Of a stretch of 64,000 nt of DNA, positions 9,520 to 18,213 are shown one piece after another (positions within the stretch are counted from its first letter, which is position 1; every line of letters begins with the position of its first letter). Position numbers and translations under genes: made by a program. Below the pieces are notes generated by a model, which worked only from the letters and a program-made list of their open reading frames with translations, searched no databases and had not been told where the DNA came from. This DNA comes from Vibrio comitans. Its GTDB lineage: Bacteria; Pseudomonadota; Gammaproteobacteria; Enterobacterales; Vibrionaceae. The stretch is taken from assembly GCA_024346835.1 (NCBI GenBank), contig AP024866.1, positions 2,914,001 to 2,978,000 of the forward strand. The letters are read 5' to 3'.

Positions 9520-11025
9520 TTATAATGTTAAACCTAGTGTTTCAATGATGTCACTGTTCCAGGTCACACATGCTGAGCCGTTATTAGAATGTTCATACTC
9601 GAAGAGAGTGCTTTTATCATCGCTTACACCTCTAATAATAGCTCTACTTAAATCTGCATTTGTCCGATCAACTGCCGAGTATGTGACTAAGTATGCTCCA
9701 TCTTGCTCGTATATGCTTGAGCAAATATCACTGTAGATACCACCATCATATTGCCAAACTACATCCGCAGACATAGTTGATTCGTCTATCACCCACTTCA
9801 TCCCCAAGCTTGATGAAAGTTTATCACCTACAGGCGCCGAGTCCGGCTGATTAAAGCTAGCTTGACCATTGTTAAAGAGCATTAAAGTATCATCGACAAG
9901 AGACAAAGCATGCTCACCCATTGGCTTGATGTCACTAGAAAACAGAGACAATGCTAGTAAAGAAGGAAATGTTGCCCAGTACTTTGTTTCATCACCTAAA
10001 ATCCAAATAATCTCTTTCGTGTCGTAATCCACTTTAATAACAAAGTTTTCTCTACTAGAAGCAATTATTGAATTATCACTTGGGTCATAAATTGCCGAGT
10101 TCATGTGAAACCAGTCTATCCCATCACGGACGAAGCTCGATGGATCATCACCATTCTCCAGCATAAAATTACTTATTATTTCACCAAAATCCCACTCATT
10201 TATTAGTACACCATTTTCATCAACCTCAATTAAGATGGCTTCGATAATATAAACACTGTTCTTTGTCGCGTTTATATTTAGCAGGTAACCCTCTTTCCCC
10301 CAAGTAATTTCATGATGAGGGCTTATAGCTTCAAGATTTTCGGCTACAATATCCGTTTCCTTTACTCTACCATCCAAAAACAGAGTGACTAAACTTTCAC
10401 CGCTATGAATAACAAAACGATCAGAATCGAATAGAGCCGTCAAATAATTTGGGTCAGGATCTTTGTATAACTCAGTATTACCTACCCACCTAATGTTTCC
10501 TTCAATATCCATAATCACTGGACCCTGGTCTGTCCTGTTTTCTAGATAAAAGTAACTGTAAGTTACGTCTTCTCGATTGAGTTCTTGATTGACCAAAATT
10601 TTATTAAATATGTTGTTTGTATCGATATATTCCCCAGTTTGAACTTGTAACGACTCACTTAAAAAAGAGTTATCTGTGAACGATATTTCAACATCAATGG
10701 TATTCAGGGCGTTTTCATACATACCCCATATCGGCAACTTCAATCCCAGATCACTGTAGTCAGTTGAATCCAAATCATAAGTTACAGATATCGGTTCGGT
10801 TACAGAACCCTGCCTAGGTTGAACCTCAAACTTTATCGAAGATACTTGGGCTGTAGGGATATCAACTTGAAGAGATGAAATAAAAACGGAGGATGCTTCG
10901 TCTATTTCTGTTATTTTCAGCTGTTCACGAACAGTATCCGCTATAGATTGGACTTGATTATCACTATCATTACAACCAACAAACAACCCACACAAAATCA
11001 AAACAAAACCACTTTTTATACTCAC
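9520..11025 (-). CDS. Arylsulfotransferase-like lipoprotein
   Basis: With the chosen start the protein has 501 residues. It begins with a short lipoprotein signal ending GLFVGC (Cys18), so it is probably membrane-anchored and faces the periplasm. The repeat-rich body resembles the bacterial aryl-sulfate sulfotransferase family: HHEITW (His237/238), DWFHMNS (His307, Asn309), SSREN (Arg325) and GEHAL (His372) correspond to AssT catalytic His252, His356, Asn358, Arg374 and His436. Such enzymes move sulfate from one phenol to another without PAPS. It is shorter than E. coli AssT (about 600) and has no dsbL/dsbI next to it. A GTG at 11023-11025 is preferred because GGAGG lies 5 nt upstream; TTG and ATG codons further upstream are possible. 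Confidence 0.75.
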   Translation of the reverse strand: MSIKSGFVLILCGLFVGCNDSDNQVQSIADTVREQLKITEIDEASSVFISSLQVDIPTAQVSSIKFEVQPRQGSVTEPISVTYDLDSTDYSDLGLKLPIWGMYENALNTIDVEISFTDNSFLSESLQVQTGEYIDTNNIFNKILVNQELNREDVTYSYFYLENRTDQGPVIMDIEGNIRWVGNTELYKDPDPNYLTALFDSDRFVIHSGESLVTLFLDGRVKETDIVAENLEAISPHHEITWGKEGYLLNINATKNSVYIIEAILIEVDENGVLINEWDFGEIISNFMLENGDDPSSFVRDGIDWFHMNSAIYDPSDNSIIASSRENFVIKVDYDTKEIIWILGDETKYWATFPSLLALSLFSSDIKPMGEHALSLVDDTLMLFNNGQASFNQPDSAPVGDKLSSSLGMKWVIDESTMSADVVWQYDGGIYSDICSSIYEQDGAYLVTYSAVDRTNADLSRAIIRGVSDDKSTLFEYEHSNNGSACVTWNSDIIETLGLTL

Positions 11026-11111
11026 TGTGACCTCCATGTCACGCAACAAACATAACCCTTACATGATAACAAAATATCAACACATGTATCTCTTCACAAA
11101 CATCTAAAAAC

Positions 11112-11138
11112 AAAAAAAAGCTACCGAAGTAGCTTTTT
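11112..11138 (-). terminator. Rho-independent terminator of the ABC importer operon
   Basis: GCTAC/GTAGC (11120-11124, 11129-11133), extended by A/T pairs, closes a UUCG tetraloop on the minus strand and is followed by a long U-run. It lies just after the last permease stop at 11162. Confidence 0.88.
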
Positions 11139-11161
11139 GAGTCAAAAAAACAGACTTGGTG

Positions 11162-12100
11162 TTAACCCTTATATAATTTCGGGTTAAATACATCACGTAG
11201 CCAGTCACCTAAAAGGTTGATAACCAATACTAAGGTAACAAGAACGATACCTGGGAAGGCTGTAATCCACCATGCACCCGAGAAGATGTAGTTAAAGCCA
11301 GTACTAATCAATGCGCCTAGTGAGGGTTGGTCAACAGGTAGACCTAAACCAAGGAACGACAGCGCCGCCTCAGACATGATTGCATTAGCAATCTGTACCG
11401 TTGAGATAACCAAAATAGGTGACAGACAGTTAGGAAGAATGTGACGGAACATGATGCGAGGCGCTTTAAAGCCCATCACACGTGCTGCTTCTACGTATTC
11501 TTTCTTCTTCTCAGCCAACACTGATGCACGAATGGTACGCGCATACTGTGGCCATTCAGCAACACCAATGATAACCACCAGCATGACTACCGCATATTCG
11601 CTATAGAAGGCACTACCAAAGCTTGCTTTAAAGATAGCGGATACGATGATTGCTACCATCATGGTTGAGAACGAAAGCTGAATATCCGCAAAGCGCATCA
11701 AGAAGCTATCAATACGACCACCGAAGTAACCCGCTGATAGACCAATTACGATACCCAGAATTAACTGTAAGCCTACTGCTAGGAAACCAATGGTGAGTGA
11801 CAGTCGAGAGCCGTACAAGATAGTTGAGAAGATATCACGACCTTGCTCATCAGTACCCAATACAAAGTTGGACTCACCACCCTCCATCCATGACGGAGGA
11901 AGCTCAGCATCCATGATATCGATAGACATCAAATCATAAGGGTCTGACGGCGCAATGATCGGTGCTGCCAGTGCAGAGACCAAGAAGCACGCGAAGACGA
12001 AAGCACTGAACATAGCTACTTTGTCGCGCAGGAAATAATAAACGATATCCGAGTTTTTAAAACGCTCCCAACGGCCCGGAGCTTGTGTTGTCTGTTCCAT
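11162..12100 (-). CDS. Peptide-type ABC importer permease (DppC/OppC-like)
   Basis: The 312-residue inner-membrane protein has an N-terminal transmembrane helix (about 28-50) followed by the BPD-transport domain with five more helices. The EAA loop that contacts the ATPase is visible as YVEAARVMGFKAPRIMFRHILPN. The N-terminal motif PSDPYDLMSIDI and the later TDEQGRDIFSTILYG are typical of OppC/DppC subunits. It pairs with the DppB-like permease immediately upstream (2-nt gap) and is the last gene of the operon. The family imports di- or oligopeptides, sometimes nickel or other solutes; the substrate here is unknown. Confidence 0.92.
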   Translation of the reverse strand: MEQTTQAPGRWERFKNSDIVYYFLRDKVAMFSAFVFACFLVSALAAPIIAPSDPYDLMSIDIMDAELPPSWMEGGESNFVLGTDEQGRDIFSTILYGSRLSLTIGFLAVGLQLILGIVIGLSAGYFGGRIDSFLMRFADIQLSFSTMMVAIIVSAIFKASFGSAFYSEYAVVMLVVIIGVAEWPQYARTIRASVLAEKKKEYVEAARVMGFKAPRIMFRHILPNCLSPILVISTVQIANAIMSEAALSFLGLGLPVDQPSLGALISTGFNYIFSGAWWITAFPGIVLVTLVLVINLLGDWLRDVFNPKLYKG

Positions 12101-12102
12101 GA

Positions 12103-13080
12103 TTATGCTCCTTTACCAGTAATGTTTACGGTTGGGTTAATTAAGCCGTATAGCAAGTCAACAATGGTGTTAGTGACCACGAAAATCAGACCTACGAAGA
12201 TAACGTAAGCAGTGATCAGCGGTGTATCTACACGGTTGATTGCCTCAAGGAACAAAAATCCTGTACCTGGCCATTGGAATACAGTCTCGGTAAGAATGGT
12301 GTAGGCCACCATAGTACCAATCTGTACACCACCTACCGTCAATACCGGTAAAAGGGTATTTTTCAGTGCGTGTTGATAATGAATTTTCTTCAGTGGTAGG
12401 CCTTTTGCCTTACCAAATTTGATGTATTCCGAACCAAGCACTTCTAGCATTTCAGAGCGCACCAGACGGATGAACAGTGGAAGCATGATAGAAGCCAAGG
12501 AAATACATGGCAGTATCAAGTGCTGCAGGCCATCTTTAGTAAAGAAGCCAGACTCCCATCCGAGTACATTTGCAGTATCGCCCCGCCCATAGGAAGGCAG
12601 CCACCCTAAGGTGATAGAGAATATGTACATCAGCATGATTGCTGTTAGGAATACAGGTATAGAAATACCCACCGAGCTCATCGCCATGACGACCTTGGTA
12701 AAGAAACTTTTAGGATTTATAGCGGAATAAACGCCAAGCGGAATCGACAACACGACAATAATTAGTGTGGCACCAAATACGAGCTCTAAGGTCGCAACCA
12801 GCTTGTCCAAGATAACGTCCACAGCTGGACGCTTAAAGAAATATGATGTACCTAAATCACCCTGCACTGCTGCAGTGATAAAACGAGTATATTTAGTTAC
12901 AAACGGGTCATTCAGACCTAGATCATCACGCAGCGCCTGACGCTCCGCTTCAGATACTGACTGACCGACTAATTCACGTAAGGGATCACCAAGATTATCT
13001 TGGATAGCAAACGCCACCAAACTGATCACAAACATCACTACCAGTGCCTGATATAGGCGCTTGACTAGAAACGAAAACAT
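12103..13080 (-). CDS. Peptide-type ABC importer permease (DppB/OppB-like)
   Basis: The 325-residue protein starts MFSFLVKRLYQALVVMFV and shows the DppB/OppB layout: one N-terminal helix, a periplasmic segment containing GDLGTSYFFKRPAVDVI, then five helices. The EAA loop reads YIKFGKAKGLPLKKIHYQHALKN. An in-frame start 7 codons earlier is possible, but the ATG at 13078-13080 has AGGGG 7 nt upstream and fits the family N-terminus. It is co-transcribed with the substrate-binding gene upstream (177-bp gap with a stem-loop) and the OppC-like permease downstream. Confidence 0.92.
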   Translation of the reverse strand: MFSFLVKRLYQALVVMFVISLVAFAIQDNLGDPLRELVGQSVSEAERQALRDDLGLNDPFVTKYTRFITAAVQGDLGTSYFFKRPAVDVILDKLVATLELVFGATLIIVVLSIPLGVYSAINPKSFFTKVVMAMSSVGISIPVFLTAIMLMYIFSITLGWLPSYGRGDTANVLGWESGFFTKDGLQHLILPCISLASIMLPLFIRLVRSEMLEVLGSEYIKFGKAKGLPLKKIHYQHALKNTLLPVLTVGGVQIGTMVAYTILTETVFQWPGTGFLFLEAINRVDTPLITAYVIFVGLIFVVTNTIVDLLYGLINPTVNITGKGA

Positions 13081-13208
13081 TCCTTTGCCCCTTTCTTCCA
13101 ATCTATCAACTTTTCAGCCTTAAAAATGGTACCTGACCCGACTGAAACAAGGCCAGGCACCGAAAACCGCATTACTGCGCTTTTAAAAGCGTTGCTCGTG
13201 GGCAACAG

Positions 13209-13238
13209 AGGCACACCGATTATTTCTAATGGGTGCCT
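13209..13238 (-). other. Stem-loop between substrate-binding and permease genes
   Basis: An imperfect inverted repeat (13209-13222 with 13227-13238, AGGCAC/GTGCCT at the base) follows the stop of the substrate-binding gene without a long U-run. Such stems often protect the upstream mRNA so that the binding protein is made in excess over the permeases; that role is inferred. Confidence 0.4.
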
Positions 13239-13257
13239 TTATTCGTATTGCTACTTC

Positions 13258-14811
13258 TTACTTAACAACTAGGTCGCCAAAGTAAGGGAAGTTCATTGCG
13301 TTTACGATTGGTTTGATCTCAACGTTAGACTTTGCGCCCCACGCTAGGTTCTGCCAGTGTAGAGGTACGTATGCAGCATCATCGTAAAGAGTCTTCTCTA
13401 CTTGTTGCAGCATTTGTGCACGTTTCGCTGGATCAGTTTCTACGTTAGCCGCTTCAACTAGCTTGTCCATTTCTGGGTTAGAATAGTGACCACAGTTGTA
13501 CTGACCTTTACCTGTCTCTTCGTTACGAGTCATAGTCAGGAATTCAGAGAAGTTCGCTGAATCTTCAGTATCTGCGTGCCAGCCAATCATTAGCATGTCT
13601 GCAGCACACTTATCAAACTCAGGCCAGTATTGCGCTTTAGGCATAGTCTTCAGGTCAACACGAATGCCGATTTTAGCTAGCATTGCCGCCGCTGCTTGAG
13701 CGATTTTCGCATCGTTCACGTAACGGTTGTTTGGTGCGATCATAGTTAGAGAGAAGCCATCTTCGTAGCCTGCTTCTTTCATTAGCTCTTTCGCTTTCTT
13801 CAGATCGTAACGAGGCTTCAGGTCTGCGTCATAGCCCGCGTAACCTTCAGGACCTTGCTGACCTGCAGTAGTTGCAAAGCCTTTCATGATTTTCTGTGCG
13901 ATGCCGTCGTTATTGATTGCGTATACGATAGCTTGACGAACACGAACGTCTTTAAGTGCAGGGTTGCTCTCTTGGTTCATTTGGAACGAAATTAAACGCG
14001 TACCAGGAAGAGTAACTAGATCAACATCTTTCGCTGACTCAACACGCTGATGGTCGTTAGGAGAAACTGGAGCGATCATGTCTACGCCACCAGAAAGTAG
14101 AGCTGCAACACGCGTTGCGTCTTCTTTGATTGGCACTAGAGTTAGGTTTTCAACATTACCCTTTGACTCTGTATCCCAGTAGCCGTCGAAGCGTTTGAAG
14201 TCTACCTTCACGCCTTGCTCGCGAGCAGTAACGATGAATGGACCCGTACCTGAAACGTTAGTAGAAGCAAAAGAGTTACCGTGCTTCACGATCTCAGACT
14301 TATCTTTACCGTCTTCAGTTGTACCAGTGTAGAACTTGCTATCCATTGGGAAAATGTAAGTCGCCGTTTGTAGAACTAGCGGGAAAGCGCCTTTGGATAC
14401 AAGGTCAAATGTGTAATCGTCAACTTTAACAACCTTGTCAAACGGTGCGAAGATTGCTTTGAAGTCTGGAGAATCTTTCAAACGGTCGAAAGTCCAAACT
14501 ACATCGTCAGCAGTTAATGTGTTACCTGAGTGGAATTTAACGCCTTGGCGTAGTGTGAAACGCATTGTTGTATCGTTAACACGCTCCCACTTAGTTGCTA
14601 AGCGAGGTTCAAACGACAGATCCTGCTTATAACGTACCAATGGATCGAATACCATGTGCGACAATTGAAGCGTACCACCAGATAGTTGCTCTTGTGGATC
14701 TAGAGATACTGGGTCAGCATCGTAAGCAACTTTGATGTCGGCAGCGGCAGCGCCAAAAGCAAGGCCAGCGGCTGCAAGTGCTACAGCCAATTTGGTCTTA
14801 ATGGTTTTCAT
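13258..14811 (-). CDS. ABC importer periplasmic substrate-binding protein (family 5, DppA/OppA-like)
   Basis: The 517-residue protein has a standard Sec signal peptide (cleavage near AFGAAAA-DI, residue 24) and no lipobox, so it is probably soluble in the periplasm. VAYDADPVSLDPQEQLSGG and later segments such as TMRFTLRQGVKFHSG are typical of solute-binding protein family 5, which carries peptides, haem, nickel or oligosaccharides. The ligand cannot be read from the sequence. It is the second gene of the operon, 79 bp after the ATPase gene, with an AGGAG ribosome site. Confidence 0.93.
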   Translation of the reverse strand: MKTIKTKLAVALAAAGLAFGAAAADIKVAYDADPVSLDPQEQLSGGTLQLSHMVFDPLVRYKQDLSFEPRLATKWERVNDTTMRFTLRQGVKFHSGNTLTADDVVWTFDRLKDSPDFKAIFAPFDKVVKVDDYTFDLVSKGAFPLVLQTATYIFPMDSKFYTGTTEDGKDKSEIVKHGNSFASTNVSGTGPFIVTAREQGVKVDFKRFDGYWDTESKGNVENLTLVPIKEDATRVAALLSGGVDMIAPVSPNDHQRVESAKDVDLVTLPGTRLISFQMNQESNPALKDVRVRQAIVYAINNDGIAQKIMKGFATTAGQQGPEGYAGYDADLKPRYDLKKAKELMKEAGYEDGFSLTMIAPNNRYVNDAKIAQAAAAMLAKIGIRVDLKTMPKAQYWPEFDKCAADMLMIGWHADTEDSANFSEFLTMTRNEETGKGQYNCGHYSNPEMDKLVEAANVETDPAKRAQMLQQVEKTLYDDAAYVPLHWQNLAWGAKSNVEIKPIVNAMNFPYFGDLVVK

Positions 14812-14890
14812 TGCATATCTCCTTCATGCGGGATGGAATCCCTGTTGTGTTTGCAGTGTATTTTGCTCAGTGAGCTTATTGCTTAGTTCC

Positions 14891-16618
14891 CTAAGCTAAT
14901 TCTTTATCTTCCACTATGCCTTCGCGCAAACCCTTGAACTCTGGCATCAGTGAAACTAAATGTTGGCTGTACTCATGTTGCGGAGACTTAAACAGCTGTT
15001 CAGTCGGTGCAACCTCTAACAGAGTACCTTTTTGCATCACGCCAATACGGTCACACATCTGACGAATAACCGGTAAATCGTGACTGATAAATAGCATGGT
15101 TAGATTCAATTCATCCTGAAGGTCTTTCAGGAGGTTTAGAATCTGAGCCTGCACTGAAACGTCCAGTGCCGATGTTGGCTCATCACAAATCAATAAACGA
15201 GGGCGTGTCGCCAAAGCGCGTGCAATTGAAATACGCTGACGCTGACCACCTGAGAATTCGTGTGGATATTTGACTGCAGCCATACGACCTAAGCCTACAT
15301 GGTCAAGTAGGTCATTAACGATCTGACGAGTTTCATTCTCGTTTGCTGTCAGTTTGTGGAAGCGAATAGGCTCAGCGATGATATCGAAGATCTTCATACG
15401 CGGATTCATCGATGTATATGGATTTTGGAACACCATCTGCATCTGACGGCGCATTGGACGGCGCTCTTTTTCGCTCTTGAGGCCAGTAAGGTCTATACCT
15501 TCAAAGGTCACCTTGCCTGCATCAGGCGCATAAAGACCGGCAATAACGCGTGCTATGGTCGATTTACCTGAACCAGACTCGCCTACTAGGCCAAAGGTTT
15601 CACCTTCAAAGACCTCAAAGCTGACATTGTTAGATGCCTGCACGTATTCTCTGCGACTTTCAAATAAAGAATCTTTAGTGATGAAACGTAGGTCTACGTT
15701 TTCAACATTCAGCAATGGACCTGTGTACTCACGCTCGTCTTGGCTTTGACCTAACCAGTGATTCTTTACATCTAAAGGCTGATGCTCAGCGGCTTCTTCG
15801 ATGTAGCTTACCAATGGGAATCGATCTAACTTCACGTCAGAGCGAGGAACAGCTGAAATTAAGCTACGAGTATAAGAATGTTCAGGTTCTCCCAACACCT
15901 TACTAGTAGGGCCGAACTCTACCAGGTCACCGCGATACATTACGGCTACGCGATCCGTCACATTTGATACAACCCCCATATCGTGAGTTACCAGCATACA
16001 GCCTACATTTTGCTGAATGCACAGGTCACGAATCAGGGTTAGGATTTGGTCTTGAATTGATACGTCCAACGCCGTGGTTGGCTCATCTGCAATGATAAGA
16101 TCGGGTTCACCTGCAAGGGCTATTGCGATAACGACACGCTGACGCATACCACCAGAAAACTGATGCGGATATTGCTTCAAACGGTTTTCAGGCTGCGGGA
16201 TACCCACCTTGTTCATCAGATCCAAAGAGCGTTTATACGCCTCTTCATCAGAAACCTTCATATTGGCATGAATAGTTTCTTTGAGCTGCTGCTCAACGGT
16301 GAACAAAGGGTTCAATGACGTCATTGGGTCTTGAAAGATAAACCCTATCTTTGAACCGCGCACCTTACGCATCTGCTCTGGAGATAAACCAGAGACTTTT
16401 TCTCCATCAAGGAAAACTTCGCCACCAGCAATCACACCTGGAGGACTTAAAAGATCAATAACGGCATTACCGACTGTGGATTTACCCGCGCCAGATTCAC
16501 CAACAACGCCGACGATTTCGCCGCGCTCAATATTGAAAGAAAGAGATTTTACTGCTGCGTGAACACCGTGTCTTGACGGGTACTCAATGCGAAGGTTTTT
16601 TACTTCTAATAACGACAT
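14891..16618 (-). CDS. ABC importer ATPase with two fused nucleotide-binding domains (DppD-DppF fusion type)
   Basis: The 575-residue protein carries two complete ABC ATPase domains in tandem. The first has Walker A GVVGESGAGKST (about residues 37-48), signature SGGMRQRV and Walker B LIIADEPTTALD; the second has GLVGESGSGKST, SGGQRQRI and LLICDEPTSALD. A linker of about 70 residues joins them. It energises uptake through the two permeases downstream. The frame is open 55 codons further upstream, but the ATG at 16616-16618 has a GAGGT site 6 nt away and gives the normal start MSLLEVKNLRIEY. It is the first gene of the operon. Confidence 0.93.
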   Translation of the reverse strand: MSLLEVKNLRIEYPSRHGVHAAVKSLSFNIERGEIVGVVGESGAGKSTVGNAVIDLLSPPGVIAGGEVFLDGEKVSGLSPEQMRKVRGSKIGFIFQDPMTSLNPLFTVEQQLKETIHANMKVSDEEAYKRSLDLMNKVGIPQPENRLKQYPHQFSGGMRQRVVIAIALAGEPDLIIADEPTTALDVSIQDQILTLIRDLCIQQNVGCMLVTHDMGVVSNVTDRVAVMYRGDLVEFGPTSKVLGEPEHSYTRSLISAVPRSDVKLDRFPLVSYIEEAAEHQPLDVKNHWLGQSQDEREYTGPLLNVENVDLRFITKDSLFESRREYVQASNNVSFEVFEGETFGLVGESGSGKSTIARVIAGLYAPDAGKVTFEGIDLTGLKSEKERRPMRRQMQMVFQNPYTSMNPRMKIFDIIAEPIRFHKLTANENETRQIVNDLLDHVGLGRMAAVKYPHEFSGGQRQRISIARALATRPRLLICDEPTSALDVSVQAQILNLLKDLQDELNLTMLFISHDLPVIRQMCDRIGVMQKGTLLEVAPTEQLFKSPQHEYSQHLVSLMPEFKGLREGIVEDKELA

Positions 16619-16938
16619 TACCAGACCTCTACTGCTGGACAGTTTTCTGCCTTGTCTGCAAATTGAATCCATTCGAAATGAACGTGACTGATTTGATATC
16701 CAGTCTGCGCCTTCTAGCGGCGTCTTCGTCCAAAACACAACGATAAATATTGTGTTCGATGCACAATTTGGCAAAAAAGACACACAAAAGCAACATTTAA
16801 AGGATAAAAGTTGGCTTTACTGCTGAATAAAAGATGAACTGATGCATGAGTAGACAATATGGGTGAATAAAAAGTCAAACCAAGGTATAGGGGGAGGACG
16901 CAAGCAACTCTTCCTCCTTGCTAGCAAAGGGATCTTGA

Positions 16939-16954
16939 GTGTAAGTCCTTACAC
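16939..16954. promoter_or_regulatory. 16-bp perfect inverted repeat, possible operator
   Basis: GTGTAAG and CTTACAC are separated by TC, a compact symmetric site about 320 bp upstream of the ABC operon start. CCTTGCT and AGCAAGG lie on either side and could extend it into a longer hairpin. No known regulator is assigned. Confidence 0.35.
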
Positions 16955-17161
16955 AGCAAGGATCTAATAGCAAATACTACGCATTTTTATGCTTAGATAA
17001 TTCAAGAACCTTTACAGTATAAAAGCCGTAAATAACCGAGATAAGCAACCATAAACACCAGGAATATCACATTAATGATGTATTTAATACCAATTGGTCG
17101 CATATAAATAGCACGATAGTAACTTTAAGCCATATCGGAATGTTAAAAAATTATGAACAAA

Positions 17162-17187
17162 AAAGGCTCCACTATAGGAGCCTTTAA
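17162..17187 (-). terminator. Rho-independent terminator after the YecH-like gene
   Basis: GGCTCC and GGAGCC (17165-17170, 17177-17182), extended by A/T pairs, form a hairpin followed on the minus strand by a run of U, 30 bp beyond the stop at 17214. Confidence 0.8.
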
Positions 17188-17213
17188 AATCGTCGAAGAA
17201 GGTGTCGATTAAA

Positions 17214-17447
17214 TCAGTTGTGAGAGCAGATATTCGGCTCATTGACTCTGAATTTATCGTTATCTAAAAGGATTTTTTCTCTAGATACAAAAAAATCTAA
17301 AATTGAATCAAAATCGAAGCCTTCTTTGCTGCAAGTACGAAATTGAGTCTGTTCGCCAAACTCAGATACAACCCACTGGTGCAATTCTGCTTTCGACATT
17401 GGTTGCTCTCGAAGCTGATTCAATATTTTATGTGCATGTACGGACAT
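17214..17447 (-). CDS. YecH family protein (DUF2492, putative metal-binding)
   Basis: The 77-residue protein resembles E. coli YecH throughout: MSVHAHKILNQLRE at the start, FGEQTQFRTCSKEGFDFDSIL in the middle and a C-terminal NICSHN. The His and Cys residues at both ends and in FRTCS are conserved in the family, which is described as metal-binding without an assigned function. The start has an AGGAGT site. It stands alone with its own terminator. Confidence 0.82.
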   Translation of the reverse strand: MSVHAHKILNQLREQPMSKAELHQWVVSEFGEQTQFRTCSKEGFDFDSILDFFVSREKILLDNDKFRVNEPNICSHN

Positions 17448-17529
17448 ACTGGACTCCTAAATTTTAAAATCAGACTTTACCGAGTGAGAAAAGAAAGACA
17501 TTGTTACAAGTCAAAGTACATCCTGTCAT

Positions 17530-17895
17530 TTATAGATGTACACTAAATTCCGCCCAATTGGCGTAGTAGAATAAAGCGGCTGCCAATGTAAGAAGGGTCA
17601 TTAATGCAATAGCGACTCCCCAAATAAAGCGTCCACTGCGTGGAGTAAGCTCTTTCTCACATTCATTACATGCCTGAAGAAATTGTTTACGATCTTCTAA
17701 TTTAAAGCCATCTTCATGAAGCATTTTATTGCGGATCGTGGCGACATAGCGCAGTTTCGCAATAACATCATGAGGCAAGCGCTCTTCACTGTCTGTGATG
17801 AGTTGATGAAGGCCTCGCCCACTCGCATGAAAGCGCGTGCGTAAAAGCCCCTCTATACGCCGAGTGCGTGTTACCACTTGATCAATATCGGACAT
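17530..17895 (-). CDS. DUF4145-like protein with C-terminal membrane anchor
   Basis: The 121-residue protein (start ATG at 17893-17895, with GGGAG 7 nt upstream; an in-frame start 22 codons earlier is less likely) has a helical cytoplasmic part and a C-terminal transmembrane helix (about 88-110). The segment LPHDVIAKLRYVATIRNKMLHED resembles DUF4145/HEPN-type helices, with RNKMLH close to the R-x4-6-H motif of HEPN domains. I infer a HEPN-like fold but not nuclease activity. No toxin-antitoxin partner is adjacent. Confidence 0.6.
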   Translation of the reverse strand: MSDIDQVVTRTRRIEGLLRTRFHASGRGLHQLITDSEERLPHDVIAKLRYVATIRNKMLHEDGFKLEDRKQFLQACNECEKELTPRSGRFIWGVAIALMTLLTLAAALFYYANWAEFSVHL

Positions 17896-18111
17896 ATCCA
17901 TACTCCCGTCCAAATGTCTGCTTATGCAGAAGATTCCGTCCATGAACCTTCTCTTAGCCATTTTTTACTATTCTGTGATTAAAATCGAGCAAGTTGGCTA
18001 ATTATTGAACCTAAATCAAGTTTAGCAGGATTAAACCACTCGTCTCTCTATAAATCAGACCTTTATGGCCTATTCCGGTTCAGCATCGTTATGTGATCCA
18101 AGCGCCAATTT

Positions 18112-18127
18112 TGTGATATCTCTTACA
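18112..18127 (+). promoter_or_regulatory. Possible CRP site upstream of the DUF2500 gene
   Basis: TGTGA, six bases and TTACA match 9 of 10 bases of the CRP half-sites. It lies about 95 bp upstream of the start at 18214. The rest of the 318-bp gap 17896-18213 shows no other clear feature. Confidence 0.35.
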
Positions 18128-18213
18128 TCTAGATCACGCAATATCACTAATTGTTCATCTATCGAGCAACGGAAGGCTACACTTTTTCACCAATAGACTT
18201 CAAGGGTGATCCT

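Larger units (their letters stand above)
16619..17213. other. Gene-free region upstream of the ABC importer operon
   Basis: These 595 bp hold no convincing gene. They probably contain the operon promoter on the minus strand. Visible structure is limited to the 16-bp inverted repeat at 16939-16954, the flanking near-repeats AGCAAAGGGATC and AGCAAGGATC, and the terminator of the next gene at 17162-17185. The part around 16980-17160 is AT-rich with no clear feature. Confidence 0.6.

Noticed and set aside
16619..16783. 55-codon N-terminal extension of the fused ABC ATPase
   Set aside because: The extension matches no ABC domain, while the ATG at 16618 has a good ribosome site and the normal N-terminus.
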